Below are positions 22,665 to 30,666 of a stretch of DNA of 33,990 bases, piece by piece (within the stretch, counting starts at the first letter, position 1; every line of letters starts with the position of its first letter). A model generated the notes under the pieces. It was not told the origin of the DNA, ran no database searches, and saw nothing but the letters and a program-made list of their open reading frames with translations. The stretch is taken from positions 1 through 33,990 of the forward strand of contig WFVH01000002.1 in NCBI GenBank assembly GCA_015491735.1. Direction: 5' to 3'. The DNA comes from Gammaproteobacteria bacterium (GTDB taxonomy: Bacteria; Pseudomonadota; Gammaproteobacteria; Thiohalospirales; Thiohalospiraceae). A program made the translations under genes and the position numbers.

Positions 22665-22832
22665 TCCGGCAACGATACAGACCCTGAGTGCTTCCTTGCC
22701 CCGGAATTCCACTTGACAGGCAGTTCTGGTTGGATCTTGCTGCATCCCGTAGTTCAATGGCGCAGCCGGTGGAGGAGCCTGAGAGAATGGACTGTCGAAG
22801 ATATTAACCCGGCCAGCAGATTTCAGTCAGTG

Positions 22833-24299
22833 ATGATCTCTTTTCGATGGTTTCATCCCAGATCGACCCGGCGGGTAATTCTCTACGGTTTTGCTCTGGT
22901 GGCGCTCCCTCTTATTGCCGCGCTGATCTATGCGGCGTTACGAGTGGATCACCTGGCGGAACAGAGTCAATCTGCCGTGCATCAAGCAGCGCAAGCCATT
23001 CATAACAGTCAGTTGCTGGGCGAACAGATCAAGGCGATGGAACGGGCTGCAAGGCAATATATCGTCTTGAAAGACGAGAATTTGCTAAAAGCGTATCAGC
23101 AGAGTCATGCCGAGTTTGGCAAGACCATGAAGAATTTTTCCCTGATGTCCCTGGGAGGAACCTACCAGAAGCGGATTAGTCATCTGGCCGCCGTTGAAAA
23201 AGATCTGTTCGAGCAACTGGGGAAAGAGGGTTATAATAGCAGCGAAGCACTTGCGCAAAGGTTCAGGGAACTGGCCAATATGGCAACGGGAATTCAGGTT
23301 GACAGTAATCGCCTGATAGAGCAAGAGATTGCTTCCATGCGGGAAACGGCGACGAATGCCCAGCAGTTTTTGTTTTGGGTTACGATGGCGCTGGTTCCGC
23401 TGACGCTGATTACCGCGGCGGTGTATACCCTGTTTATTTCCCGTTCTATTCGTCAGATTGAGCAAGCCATTGAGAATCTCGGTAGTCCGCAAACAGGAAA
23501 GGCGGTAGAGGTTTCGGGCCCACGCGATTTGCAGAATATTGGTTCCCGTCTGGAGTGGTTGCGCAGGCGACTGATGGAAGTGGATCAGGAAAAGACCCGT
23601 TTTTTGCGTCACGTTTCACACGAGCTGAAGACGCCGCTGACGGCCATGAGAGAAAGCGCAGAGCTGCTGCGTGATCGGGTGGTTGGGCCGTTGAACAGCG
23701 AGCAGACGGAGATCATCGATATTCTGCGTTCAAACACGTTCAAGCTGCAAAAGCTCATCGAAAATTTACTTAATTTCAGCACCATGACACAAGCACGTTC
23801 TCCCAGATTGATGACCAAAGATGTGGATATGCAGCAATTGATTGAGGAGGTTATTCGGGATCACCGGCCTACCATCAAGGCAAAGGCGGTGCGATTGGTA
23901 ACCCAACTGCAGCCGCTCGAAGGCAGGATGGACGAGGACAAAATTCGCACGGTGATAGATAATCTGTTGTCAAATGCGGTCAAGTTCACCCCCGTTGGCG
24001 GATGTATCTGGATTGAGATGAAAAAGGAGCAGGGGCGGCTGGTGCTGGATGTGCGGGACAACGGTCCGGGAATAGATGCTCGTGACAGACGGAATATTTT
24101 TGAAGCTTTTTATCAAGGCAGAAGGCAGACCGACAGCCCCATCAAGGGTTCCGGACTTGGTTTGTCCATATCCAGAGAATACGTGATTGCCCACTATGGT
24201 GCCATAGCGGTTATGGATAGCGGGCGGGGCGGTGGTGCGCATCTGCGGGTCATGTTGCCGTTGAATATTGAGAAACTGACCAGCCGGGGCGGCGCCTGA
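22833..24299 (+). CDS. glrK: sensor histidine kinase of GlrK/QseE type
   Basis: A 488-residue inner-membrane kinase. Membrane helices lie at about 17-37 and 179-202, enclosing a ~140-residue helical periplasmic sensor. A HAMP-like linker follows. His263 lies in RHVSHELKTPL. The ATPase domain has NLLSNAVKFTP, DNGPGIDARD and GSGLGLSISREYV. The gene order kinase, small lipoprotein, sigma-54 response regulator matches the enterobacterial glrK-qseG-glrR (qseE-qseG-qseF) locus, which responds to envelope conditions and activates the GlmY small RNA. The start at 22833 puts the first membrane helix near the N-terminus; a longer start at 22713 is possible but atypical. Confidence 0.85.
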   Translation: MISFRWFHPRSTRRVILYGFALVALPLIAALIYAALRVDHLAEQSQSAVHQAAQAIHNSQLLGEQIKAMERAARQYIVLKDENLLKAYQQSHAEFGKTMKNFSLMSLGGTYQKRISHLAAVEKDLFEQLGKEGYNSSEALAQRFRELANMATGIQVDSNRLIEQEIASMRETATNAQQFLFWVTMALVPLTLITAAVYTLFISRSIRQIEQAIENLGSPQTGKAVEVSGPRDLQNIGSRLEWLRRRLMEVDQEKTRFLRHVSHELKTPLTAMRESAELLRDRVVGPLNSEQTEIIDILRSNTFKLQKLIENLLNFSTMTQARSPRLMTKDVDMQQLIEEVIRDHRPTIKAKAVRLVTQLQPLEGRMDEDKIRTVIDNLLSNAVKFTPVGGCIWIEMKKEQGRLVLDVRDNGPGIDARDRRNIFEAFYQGRRQTDSPIKGSGLGLSISREYVIAHYGAIAVMDSGRGGGAHLRVMLPLNIEKLTSRGGA

Positions 24300-24599
24300 T
24301 ACCTGGCTGGGTATTTTGATTGGGTAATGTATACTGCTTATTGATGCATGACGCGTTTCTGAGAACATGCACTCTCATTGCTGCTGTGGCATCAAAGCCG
24401 TGTCCCGGCTATTGAGTGTTTATGTAGGGCGGCTTGGTGTGCTGCATGGCTACCCGAGATGGCAGAAACGTTGTGCAGGCGGAAGGGCAGGGGGCTGTTG
24501 CTTGCTCCATTCCAGCGGGAAAAACGGCATGTTGGGGGGAACTTTAAAATTGGGCATGCGAACCGGGTTTGTAGCCAATGCGAGGGTGAACGGGGGGCG
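24300..24599. other. 300-bp gap between glrK and qseG
   Basis: The qseG frame stays open upstream from 24378, but that part would place 74 unrelated residues before a clear lipoprotein signal, so I treat it as untranslated. I found no convincing promoter, RNA gene or terminator. A TATACT at 24330-24335 could be a -10 box but has no good -35. Confidence 0.4.
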
Positions 24600-25157
24600 A
24601 TGACAGTGCGATCAGACTGGAAGAGAAGTTCGTTCGCCACTGTCGCGGCCATGCTCCTGGTTCTGAGTGGTTGCGGGAGTCCACCGCAAAGAGTCCCGTT
24701 TCCGGAAAAAACCCAGATGGAGCAGCCGGTGGTGCAGGAAGAAGACCGGCTGGAGCAACTGATAGCTTACTATGACATAGCTGTTCACATGTCTGCCAGA
24801 GAGGCAAAACAGGAGTATCTCATGCAGCGAAATCTGATGAGTTCCGGCACGTGTAGTGATCAACACCTGTTGACCGCCATGTTGTTGATGAATCCTGCGC
24901 TGAATGTTTCCGGCAAAGAGCTTGCCCCGGCCTTTTTGCAGCCATGTATCGAATATTCCGGGGAACAGGATTTGAAGGTGACTCACTTGGCCCGCATCCT
25001 GTGGGTTCAGCTTGCAGAGAAACGAAAGCAGCGGGCAGTCAAACGCAAACTGGTGGCGGCGAGATATAAAATAAACCTGTTGAATGAAAGAGTGAGTATA
25101 TTGAACCAGAAACTCGATGAGCTGAAGAATATCGAACGCAGCATTCGGGAACGGTAA
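24600..25157 (+). CDS. qseG: QseG-like outer-membrane lipoprotein
   Basis: A 185-residue protein. A signal sequence (about 1-24) ends in the lipobox LSGC, so Cys25 should be lipidated. The rest is helical with two cysteines (SGTCSD, LQPCIEY) that may pair. The C-terminal ~55 residues are strongly basic then heptad-like (INLLNERVSILNQKLDELKNIE), suggesting a short coiled coil. In enterics QseG is an outer-membrane lipoprotein that contacts the periplasmic part of the kinase and raises its activity. The assignment rests mainly on position between kinase and regulator, plus size and lipobox. The regulator starts five bases after its stop. Confidence 0.75.
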   Translation: MTVRSDWKRSSFATVAAMLLVLSGCGSPPQRVPFPEKTQMEQPVVQEEDRLEQLIAYYDIAVHMSAREAKQEYLMQRNLMSSGTCSDQHLLTAMLLMNPALNVSGKELAPAFLQPCIEYSGEQDLKVTHLARILWVQLAEKRKQRAVKRKLVAARYKINLLNERVSILNQKLDELKNIERSIRER

Positions 25158-25162
25158 TCAGC

Positions 25163-26521
25163 ATGCAGCCTGATAAACGCATTCTGATTGTGGATGATGA
25201 TCCGAGCTTGCTGCGGTTGTTATCGTTACGCCTGGAGTCTGCGGGCTATCAGGTCAAAACGGTAGAGAGTGCAGAGAAGGCGCTGGCATCCATGGCGATC
25301 TTCCAGCCTTATCTCATTATTACCGATCTGCGCATGGGGGGCATGGACGGTATGGCGCTGTTTGAAACGGTGCATGGCCGCTATCCTGCCCTGCCCGTCA
25401 TTATCCTGACTGCTCACGGCTCCATTCCGGATGCCGTCGCAGCCACGAAGCGGGGAGTTTTCGGTTTTCTGACGAAACCTTTCGATACCCAGCGATTGAT
25501 GGAACAGGTGGAAAAAGCTTTCCGCTTGTCCGGGGGGGTTCCCGATTCCGGGCAGCAGGAGGATGAGAGCTGGCGCGAAGGAATCATTACTCGCAGTCCG
25601 CTAATGGAGGATATGCTGAGGCAGGCGCGCATGATTGCCGGCAGTGATGCCAGTCTGTTCATCAAGGGAAACAGCGGCACGGGCAAAGAGCTGTTGGCGC
25701 GTTCGGTTCACAAAGCCAGTCCACGGGCTGAAAGGCCTTTTGTTGGAATAGATTGCGGTGCAATTCCCGAGCAGCTGCTGGAATCGGAGCTGTTCGGGCA
25801 TCGAAAGGGTTCTTTTACCGGCGCATCGCATGATCATCCCGGATTGTTCCGGGCAGCAGATGGCGGAACGCTGTTTCTGGACGAAATCGGGGATATGCCC
25901 CTTTCCGTTCAAGTCAAACTGTTGAGAGCGTTACAGGAGCGCGAGGTAAGGCCGGTTGGTTCGGTAGAGGCAATTCCGGTCGATGTCCGGCTTATTTCGG
26001 CTACTCATCGCAATCTGGATGAGGAGATGGCCAAGGGGCGTTTCCGGGAAGACCTTTTCTACCGGATAAACGTCGTTTCCCTGGAGTTGCCCACGCTTGC
26101 AGAACGCCGGGAAGACATTCCGCTGCTTGCCAGCCATTTTCTGAAACTGGTAACGGAGAAATATGGCAAGGATATCAGTGGGTTTTCTCCCGATGCGCTG
26201 GAACAGTTGGTGAGTGCGCCCTGGCCGGGCAATATCCGCCAGTTATACAATATGGTGGAGCAAGTGGTGACGCTGTCGGCTACCCCTGTCATTTCTGCCC
26301 AACTGGTGCAACAGGCCTTGCGTAACAAGGCCGGTGACATGCCCTCTTTCAGTGATGCGCGTAGTCGTTTCGAGCGTGATTACCTTGCCCAGCTTCTGCA
26401 TATTACCGGCGGGAATGTCACACAGGCGGCCAGGCTTGCCAAGCGTAATCGCACTGAATTTTATCGCTTGCTCCATCGGCATGATGTGGATCCGGCGCAA
26501 TTCAAATCGAGCAAAAATTGA
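25163..26521 (+). CDS. glrR: sigma-54-dependent response regulator of GlrR/QseF type
   Basis: A 452-residue NtrC-type activator. The receiver (about 5-122) has DDD (11-13), Asp55 and Lys105 in LTKPF. The AAA+ domain (about 140-375) has Walker A GNSGTGKE (169-176), GSFTGA (216-221, a Ser variant of the sigma-54-contacting GAFTGA loop), Walker B GGTLFLDEIGDM and the arginine-finger region. A Fis-type helix-turn-helix closes the protein (GGNVTQAARLAKRNRTEFYRLL). It is phosphorylated by the kinase encoded two genes upstream. Its target genes are not evident in the window. Confidence 0.9.
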   Translation: MQPDKRILIVDDDPSLLRLLSLRLESAGYQVKTVESAEKALASMAIFQPYLIITDLRMGGMDGMALFETVHGRYPALPVIILTAHGSIPDAVAATKRGVFGFLTKPFDTQRLMEQVEKAFRLSGGVPDSGQQEDESWREGIITRSPLMEDMLRQARMIAGSDASLFIKGNSGTGKELLARSVHKASPRAERPFVGIDCGAIPEQLLESELFGHRKGSFTGASHDHPGLFRAADGGTLFLDEIGDMPLSVQVKLLRALQEREVRPVGSVEAIPVDVRLISATHRNLDEEMAKGRFREDLFYRINVVSLELPTLAERREDIPLLASHFLKLVTEKYGKDISGFSPDALEQLVSAPWPGNIRQLYNMVEQVVTLSATPVISAQLVQQALRNKAGDMPSFSDARSRFERDYLAQLLHITGGNVTQAARLAKRNRTEFYRLLHRHDVDPAQFKSSKN

Positions 26522-26640
26522 CGTTGTTCCCCTGGCTGGTTGCTGGTTGTCCGGCAGGCGCCAGGCGATTTCACCTGCCTGGTTTCACCAGCAAATGAAG
26601 TGTCTGCTAACATACTGTTGTTCGTATTGAAAGACAAACC

Positions 26641-27723
26641 ATGAAAGAGGTCATTGGCGGCTGGTTGCGGAAGCGTTTTTCCGATCCCCAAGCCGTAATC
26701 CTGGCGGTGCTGTTGGTGGCCGGGTTTACGGTCGTGGTGATGGCGGGAGAGATGCTGGCGCCGTTGCTGGCCAGTATTGTCATTGCTTATCTGCTTGAGG
26801 GTCCAATCCGCAAACTGGAGCGTTTGGGGGCGCCCCGTTTGCTGGTGGTTGTACTGGTTCTGGTGCTTTTCATGGTTTTTCTGGTGGTTCTTTTTTTCGC
26901 TTTGCTGCCTACCATGTGGCAACAAATGACAGATCTGCTCCAGGAGCTGCCCGCCTACATTACTCGCGGGCAGGTGGCGCTGATGGAGCTTCCTGCTCAC
27001 TATCCGTTCGTTTCACAGGCACAAGTGCATGAACTCATGATTATGATTCGTACCGAGTTGGGGGGGTTGGGCCAGCATATTCTGTCGCTGTCGCTCTCTT
27101 CTCTTGCCGGGGGAATCACATTGCTGGTCTATCTGGTTCTGGTGCCGGTACTGGTGTTCTTTCTGCTCAAGGACAAGGAGCGGATTATCGAGTGGATAAA
27201 AGGGTATCTTCCCCATCAACGTACGCTGCTGATCGAGGTATGGGAGGAGCTGGATCAGCAACTGGGAAACTATGTCCGGGGCAAGTTCTGGGAGATTCTC
27301 ATCGTCGCCGTTGCCGCCTATGCTCTGTTCGCTGTCATGGCGCTCAAATACGCCATGTTGTTAGCAGTGCTGGTTGGGTTCTCCGTTCTTGTGCCCTATA
27401 TTGGTGCGGCGGTTGTCACGGTTCCTATCGCTGTGGTGGCCTACTTCCAATGGGGATTGAGTTCCCAGTTTGCCTGGCTGATGGCGGCCTATGCCGTATT
27501 GCAGGCGCTGGATGGCAATGTCCTGGTGCCGTTGCTGTTTTCTGAAGTGGTTAACCTGCATCCGGTGGCCATCATTGTTGCGGTGCTGTTTTTTGGCGGG
27601 ATATGGGGCTTTTGGGGTGTTTTCTTTGCTATTCCGCTGGCGACGCTGGTGAGCGCCGTATTGCGGGCGTGGCCCCGGCACGGAGAGGATGGTGTGGAGG
27701 CGGAAAAACGGGTTCTCGAGTAG
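26641..27723 (+). CDS. AI-2E family transporter (PerM-like permease)
   Basis: A 360-residue polytopic membrane protein with about seven to eight helices: a paired start (ILAVLLVAGFTVVVMAGEML, LASIVIAYLLEGPIRKLE), a long amphipathic middle region, and a C-terminal block with LVGFSVLVPYIGAAVVTVPI and EVVNLHPVAIIVAVLFFGGIWGFWGVFFAIPLA. These are hallmarks of the AI-2E/UPF0118 family. Members include the autoinducer-2 exporter TqsA and Na+(Li+)/H+ antiporters, so the substrate here is unknown. It ends 7 bp from the convergent activator gene. Confidence 0.88.
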   Translation: MKEVIGGWLRKRFSDPQAVILAVLLVAGFTVVVMAGEMLAPLLASIVIAYLLEGPIRKLERLGAPRLLVVVLVLVLFMVFLVVLFFALLPTMWQQMTDLLQELPAYITRGQVALMELPAHYPFVSQAQVHELMIMIRTELGGLGQHILSLSLSSLAGGITLLVYLVLVPVLVFFLLKDKERIIEWIKGYLPHQRTLLIEVWEELDQQLGNYVRGKFWEILIVAVAAYALFAVMALKYAMLLAVLVGFSVLVPYIGAAVVTVPIAVVAYFQWGLSSQFAWLMAAYAVLQALDGNVLVPLLFSEVVNLHPVAIIVAVLFFGGIWGFWGVFFAIPLATLVSAVLRAWPRHGEDGVEAEKRVLE

Positions 27724-27730
27724 TTGAGTG

Positions 27731-28684
27731 TTATTCGACGCCGTGCTTGCGCATTCGGTAGAGAAACGTATCACGAGTCAGGCCCAGCAGGCGGGCGGCA
27801 CGGCTGCGGTTTCCTCCGGCGCGGCTCAACGCCTGGATAATCAGTTCCCGTTCCAGCGCTTCCAGCTTGATACCCCCCTCGGGGAGAATGAAACGGTCAC
27901 AGCTTGAATCACCACGCTGTTCCGGACAAAGGATTTCTGGAGGAATGTTCTCCCTGGACAGTTCGTGATCACTGAACAAAACGACCATTCGTTCACAAAA
28001 GTTGCGTAATTCGCGTACGTTCCCGGGCCAGTGATATTGTTGTAGCACCTTGATGATGGTTTTGCTGTACCGTGGCGGGGCAGTTCCGTACTGTTCGGAA
28101 AGGCAGGAAGTGAAATGGCGCAGCAGCAGCGACAGATCGCCACCGCGCCGGCGCAGCGGTGGCAGAAACAGCGGGACCACATTCAGCCGGTAGTACAGGT
28201 CGGCGCGAAAATCACCATTTTGAACCATTTCGTGCAGATTACGGTTCGTAGCAGCAATAATCCGGACATCAACGATTGTCGGCACCGTCTCCCCCAGTCC
28301 CTGGCACTCGCCCGCCTCCAGAAAGCGCAACAGCTTTGCCTGCATGGGCAGCGGCAATTCGCTGATCTCATCCAGAAACAGGGTGCCGCCAGAGGCCGCC
28401 CTGAACTTGCCAGGGTAATCCTGGTCAGCACCGGTAAAGGAACCCTTCCGGTGCCCAAACAGTTCCGACTCAACCAGGTGCTCCGGCAGGGCCGCGCAGT
28501 TGACGCTGACCAGAACCTGTTTGGCGCGAGGGCTTTGCGCATGGATATGCCGGGTCAGTACATCTTTCCCGGTGCCGCTCTCCCCCTGGATAAACAGCGT
28601 AACATCGGAGGCCGCCACCAGGCGGGCTGTGCGTATGACGGACAGAAACGAGGGTGACTCCCCTATCAAACGAATCTTTTCCAT
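27731..28684 (-). CDS. stand-alone sigma-54 activator (PspF-like architecture)
   Basis: A 317-residue protein that starts almost directly with the AAA+ domain: Walker A GESGTGKD (34-41), GSFTGA (81-86), Walker B GGTLFLDEISEL, and WPGNVRELRNFCERMV. A C-terminal Fis-type helix-turn-helix follows (GGNRSRAARLLGLTRDTFLYRM). There is no receiver, GAF or PAS domain, so activity must be controlled by a partner protein or by expression, as with PspF and PspA. No psp genes are nearby. It lies three bases after the stop of the TauE-like gene on the same strand, so it is probably co-transcribed and may regulate that gene or a distant RpoN promoter. Confidence 0.87.
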   Translation of the reverse strand: MEKIRLIGESPSFLSVIRTARLVAASDVTLFIQGESGTGKDVLTRHIHAQSPRAKQVLVSVNCAALPEHLVESELFGHRKGSFTGADQDYPGKFRAASGGTLFLDEISELPLPMQAKLLRFLEAGECQGLGETVPTIVDVRIIAATNRNLHEMVQNGDFRADLYYRLNVVPLFLPPLRRRGGDLSLLLRHFTSCLSEQYGTAPPRYSKTIIKVLQQYHWPGNVRELRNFCERMVVLFSDHELSRENIPPEILCPEQRGDSSCDRFILPEGGIKLEALERELIIQALSRAGGNRSRAARLLGLTRDTFLYRMRKHGVE

Positions 28685-28687
28685 GAG

Positions 28688-29494
28688 TTAATGGCCAGCA
28701 CCATGACTGTCGAAGAGGTGTTTTCCCCGGCTCTGAGAGGGAGTCACCCGGGGTTGTTCATGACGGGACTCTCCATCCACTCCTCCCATCAGATGTTGCT
28801 CATGATCGGCCTGACCTCCCACAATGCTCATCGCGGGTCCAATCAAACCCAGCGCGATGACGGAGATACCGGCCAATCGTCTGGCTGCCGGCATCTGTGC
28901 GAAGTGAGTGACCCGGCCGGCCAAAAGCCCCGCAGTGGCCATGGCCGGCAGTGTGCCAAGCCCAAACAGACCCATGAACAGTGCTCCTTCAGCCACGCTT
29001 CCGGCAGACAAACTGTATATGAGTGCGCCGTAGACCAGCCCGCAAGGAAGCCAGCCCCAAACGAGGCCAAACAGGAGCGCTTGCATGGGGCTGCGCACCG
29101 GCAGCAGACGTTGTCCGACAGGTTCCAGCCGTCGCCACAAGGGGCGGCCGATGGACTCGATCAGCGCCAAGCGGGGAAACCAGCCGGCAAGATAGAGGCC
29201 GATAGCCACCATAACCAGCGCAGCAACCCACTGCAGTATCAGGTGACCATACTGAGGGCTGACGCTTTGCAACAATCCGCTGCCTATGCCCGCAAGTAGC
29301 GCGCCGGCCAACATATATCCGGCGATACGCCCCAGATTGTAGAGCAGAATATAGCTCAGTAACCGCCAGCGGCTATCCCTCGTTTCCGGCGGCAGTCCAA
29401 AACTCAGTGCGCCAATAATGCCGCCGCACATGCCGATACAGTGCGCCGAACTGAACAGTCCGATACCAAAAGCAGCCAAGAGGGAATACTCCAC
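28688..29494 (-). CDS. sulfite exporter TauE/SafE family (UreH/DsbD_2-like) membrane protein
   Basis: A 268-residue inner-membrane protein with about six helices. The first holds SSAHCIGMCGGIIGALSFG with Cys19 and Cys23 in a C-x3-C motif; later LVWGWLPCGLVYGALIYSL repeats the half-structure. This pattern belongs to the DsbD_2/UreH-like group, often found beside cytochrome cbb3 maturation genes (ccoGHIS) and implicated in copper or nickel handling or thiol transfer. The C-terminal ~40 residues are His-rich (HEQHLMGG, HEQPR, HGAGH) and could bind metal. No oxidase genes are in the window. It is the first gene of a pair with the sigma-54 activator. Confidence 0.78.
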   Translation of the reverse strand: MEYSLLAAFGIGLFSSAHCIGMCGGIIGALSFGLPPETRDSRWRLLSYILLYNLGRIAGYMLAGALLAGIGSGLLQSVSPQYGHLILQWVAALVMVAIGLYLAGWFPRLALIESIGRPLWRRLEPVGQRLLPVRSPMQALLFGLVWGWLPCGLVYGALIYSLSAGSVAEGALFMGLFGLGTLPAMATAGLLAGRVTHFAQMPAARRLAGISVIALGLIGPAMSIVGGQADHEQHLMGGVDGESRHEQPRVTPSQSRGKHLFDSHGAGH

Positions 29495-29663
29495 GTTTTA
29501 ACTCCCGCCAAGATAGAGGGTTAATGTTACTACATCATTTGCCAGTTTCTAACAGGTTATTTGCCGTGTGTTTTTGTGCCATCTCCCGCAGTAAATCGAT
29601 AGCGCCCGGAAGAGCAGCACAGCAGCAGCGAGGAGGAAATTGGTGCTTGCTGCCCAACTGCTC

Positions 29664-29692
29664 TTGACAGGCAGCGGGAGATCGCGCAAAAT
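29664..29692 (+). promoter_or_regulatory. sigma-70 promoter of the str operon
   Basis: TTGACA (29664-29669), 17 bp, CAAAAT (29687-29692). The -35 is consensus and the -10 matches four of six. The predicted start is near 29699, only a few bases before the hairpin at 29705, giving a ~55-nt leader to rpsL. Confidence 0.6.
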
Positions 29693-29704
29693 TCGCCTTC
29701 TTTG

Positions 29705-29736
29705 CAGGCCGGACCTCCGGCCTGTTGTTTATTTTT
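29705..29736 (+). terminator. terminator-like hairpin in the rpsL leader (attenuator candidate)
   Basis: caggccgg (29705-29712), loop acct, ccggcctg (29717-29724) form a perfect 8-bp GC-rich stem, followed by TTGTTTATTTTT. This is a textbook intrinsic terminator, placed after the predicted promoter and 18 bp before the rpsL ATG. The gene upstream is on the other strand, so it cannot serve as that gene's terminator. Confidence 0.7.
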
Positions 29737-29754
29737 GGTCTGGAGTTAGGCTTC

Positions 29755-30129
29755 ATGGCGACAACGAATCAACTGGTGCGCAAGCCGCGTGCTCGCAAAC
29801 CGGAAAAAAGTACAGTACCAGCACTGGAAGCATGTCCGCAGAAACGCGGGGTTTGCACCCGCGTTTATACGACGACACCGAAAAAACCGAACTCGGCTCT
29901 GCGCAAGGTTGCTCGTGTGCGTCTTACCAATGGCTTCGAAGTCACCACCTACATCGGTGGTGAGGGGCACAATCTGCAAGAACATTCGGTTGTTCTGATT
30001 CGTGGTGGTCGTGTCAAGGACCTGCCGGGTGTGCGCTACCACACAGTACGTGGTTCGCTGGATACAGCAGGCGTGAGCGAGCGCCGGCAGGGGCGTTCCA
30101 AGTATGGCGCCAAGCGTCCAAAATCCTAG
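29755..30129 (+). CDS. rpsL: 30S ribosomal protein S12
   Basis: S12 sits at the decoding centre of the small subunit. The 124-residue protein has the standard N-terminus [34 protein letters not shown] and the universally conserved [11 protein letters not shown]. The Lys at the usual streptomycin-resistance site is wild type. GGAG lies nine bases before the chosen ATG; an upstream start at 29725 would begin inside the leader hairpin's T-run and is unlikely. First gene of the str operon. Confidence 0.98.
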   Translation: MATTNQLVRKPRARKPEKSTVPALEACPQKRGVCTRVYTTTPKKPNSALRKVARVRLTNGFEVTTYIGGEGHNLQEHSVVLIRGGRVKDLPGVRYHTVRGSLDTAGVSERRQGRSKYGAKRPKS

Positions 30130-30162
30130 GTTTGCCCATCTACAAGATTAACGGATACAGAT

Positions 30163-30633
30163 ATGGCTAGAAGAAGAGTTGCTGCCAAGCGTGAAATTTT
30201 GCCAGATCCCAAATTTGGCGATCTGGCACTGGCGCGGTTTATCAACATGCTGATGCTGGATGGAAAAAAATCCATTGCCGAAAAGATCGTCTATGGCGCC
30301 CTGGATCGGGTTTCCGAGCGGGGTAAGGGCGAAGGGCTGGAGCTGTTTGGCAAGGCGCTGGACAACATTCGGCCGATGGTGGAGGTCAAGTCCCGCCGGG
30401 TTGGTGGTGCCAACTACCAAGTGCCTATACAGGTGCGCCCGCAACGAAGCTCTACACTGGCCATGCGCTGGTTGATCGAAGCCGCTCGCAAGCGCAGCGA
30501 GAAAAGCATGGGTCTGCGTCTTGCCGGTGAGATTCTCGATGCTTGTGAAAGCCGGGGGGCAGCGGTGAAGAAAAGAGAGGACACGCACCGCATGGCCGAG
30601 GCAAACAAGGCATTTGCCCATTACCGTTGGTAA
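30163..30633 (+). CDS. rpsG: 30S ribosomal protein S7
   Basis: S7 nucleates assembly of the 30S head and contacts tRNA in the E site. The 156-residue protein has the expected N-terminus [20 protein letters not shown] and the conserved [15 protein letters not shown] and [11 protein letters not shown]. In E. coli S7 is the translational repressor of this operon and binds between rpsL and rpsG; the gap here is only 33 bp, so that regulatory structure, if present, is much smaller. Confidence 0.98.
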   Translation: MARRRVAAKREILPDPKFGDLALARFINMLMLDGKKSIAEKIVYGALDRVSERGKGEGLELFGKALDNIRPMVEVKSRRVGGANYQVPIQVRPQRSSTLAMRWLIEAARKRSEKSMGLRLAGEILDACESRGAAVKKREDTHRMAEANKAFAHYRW

Positions 30634-30666
30634 TGATTTTGGAGAATTTGGAACGAGGTTATATCT

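Noticed and set aside
22724-22760. Possible sigma-54 promoter upstream of glrK
   Set aside because: The GG to GC spacing in tggttggatcttgctg is one base short of the required ten, so it does not fit an RpoN promoter.
24378-24599. 74-codon extension before the QseG lipoprotein signal
   Set aside because: A lipobox must be near the N-terminus, so the start at 24600 is the sensible one. The extension shows no domain.
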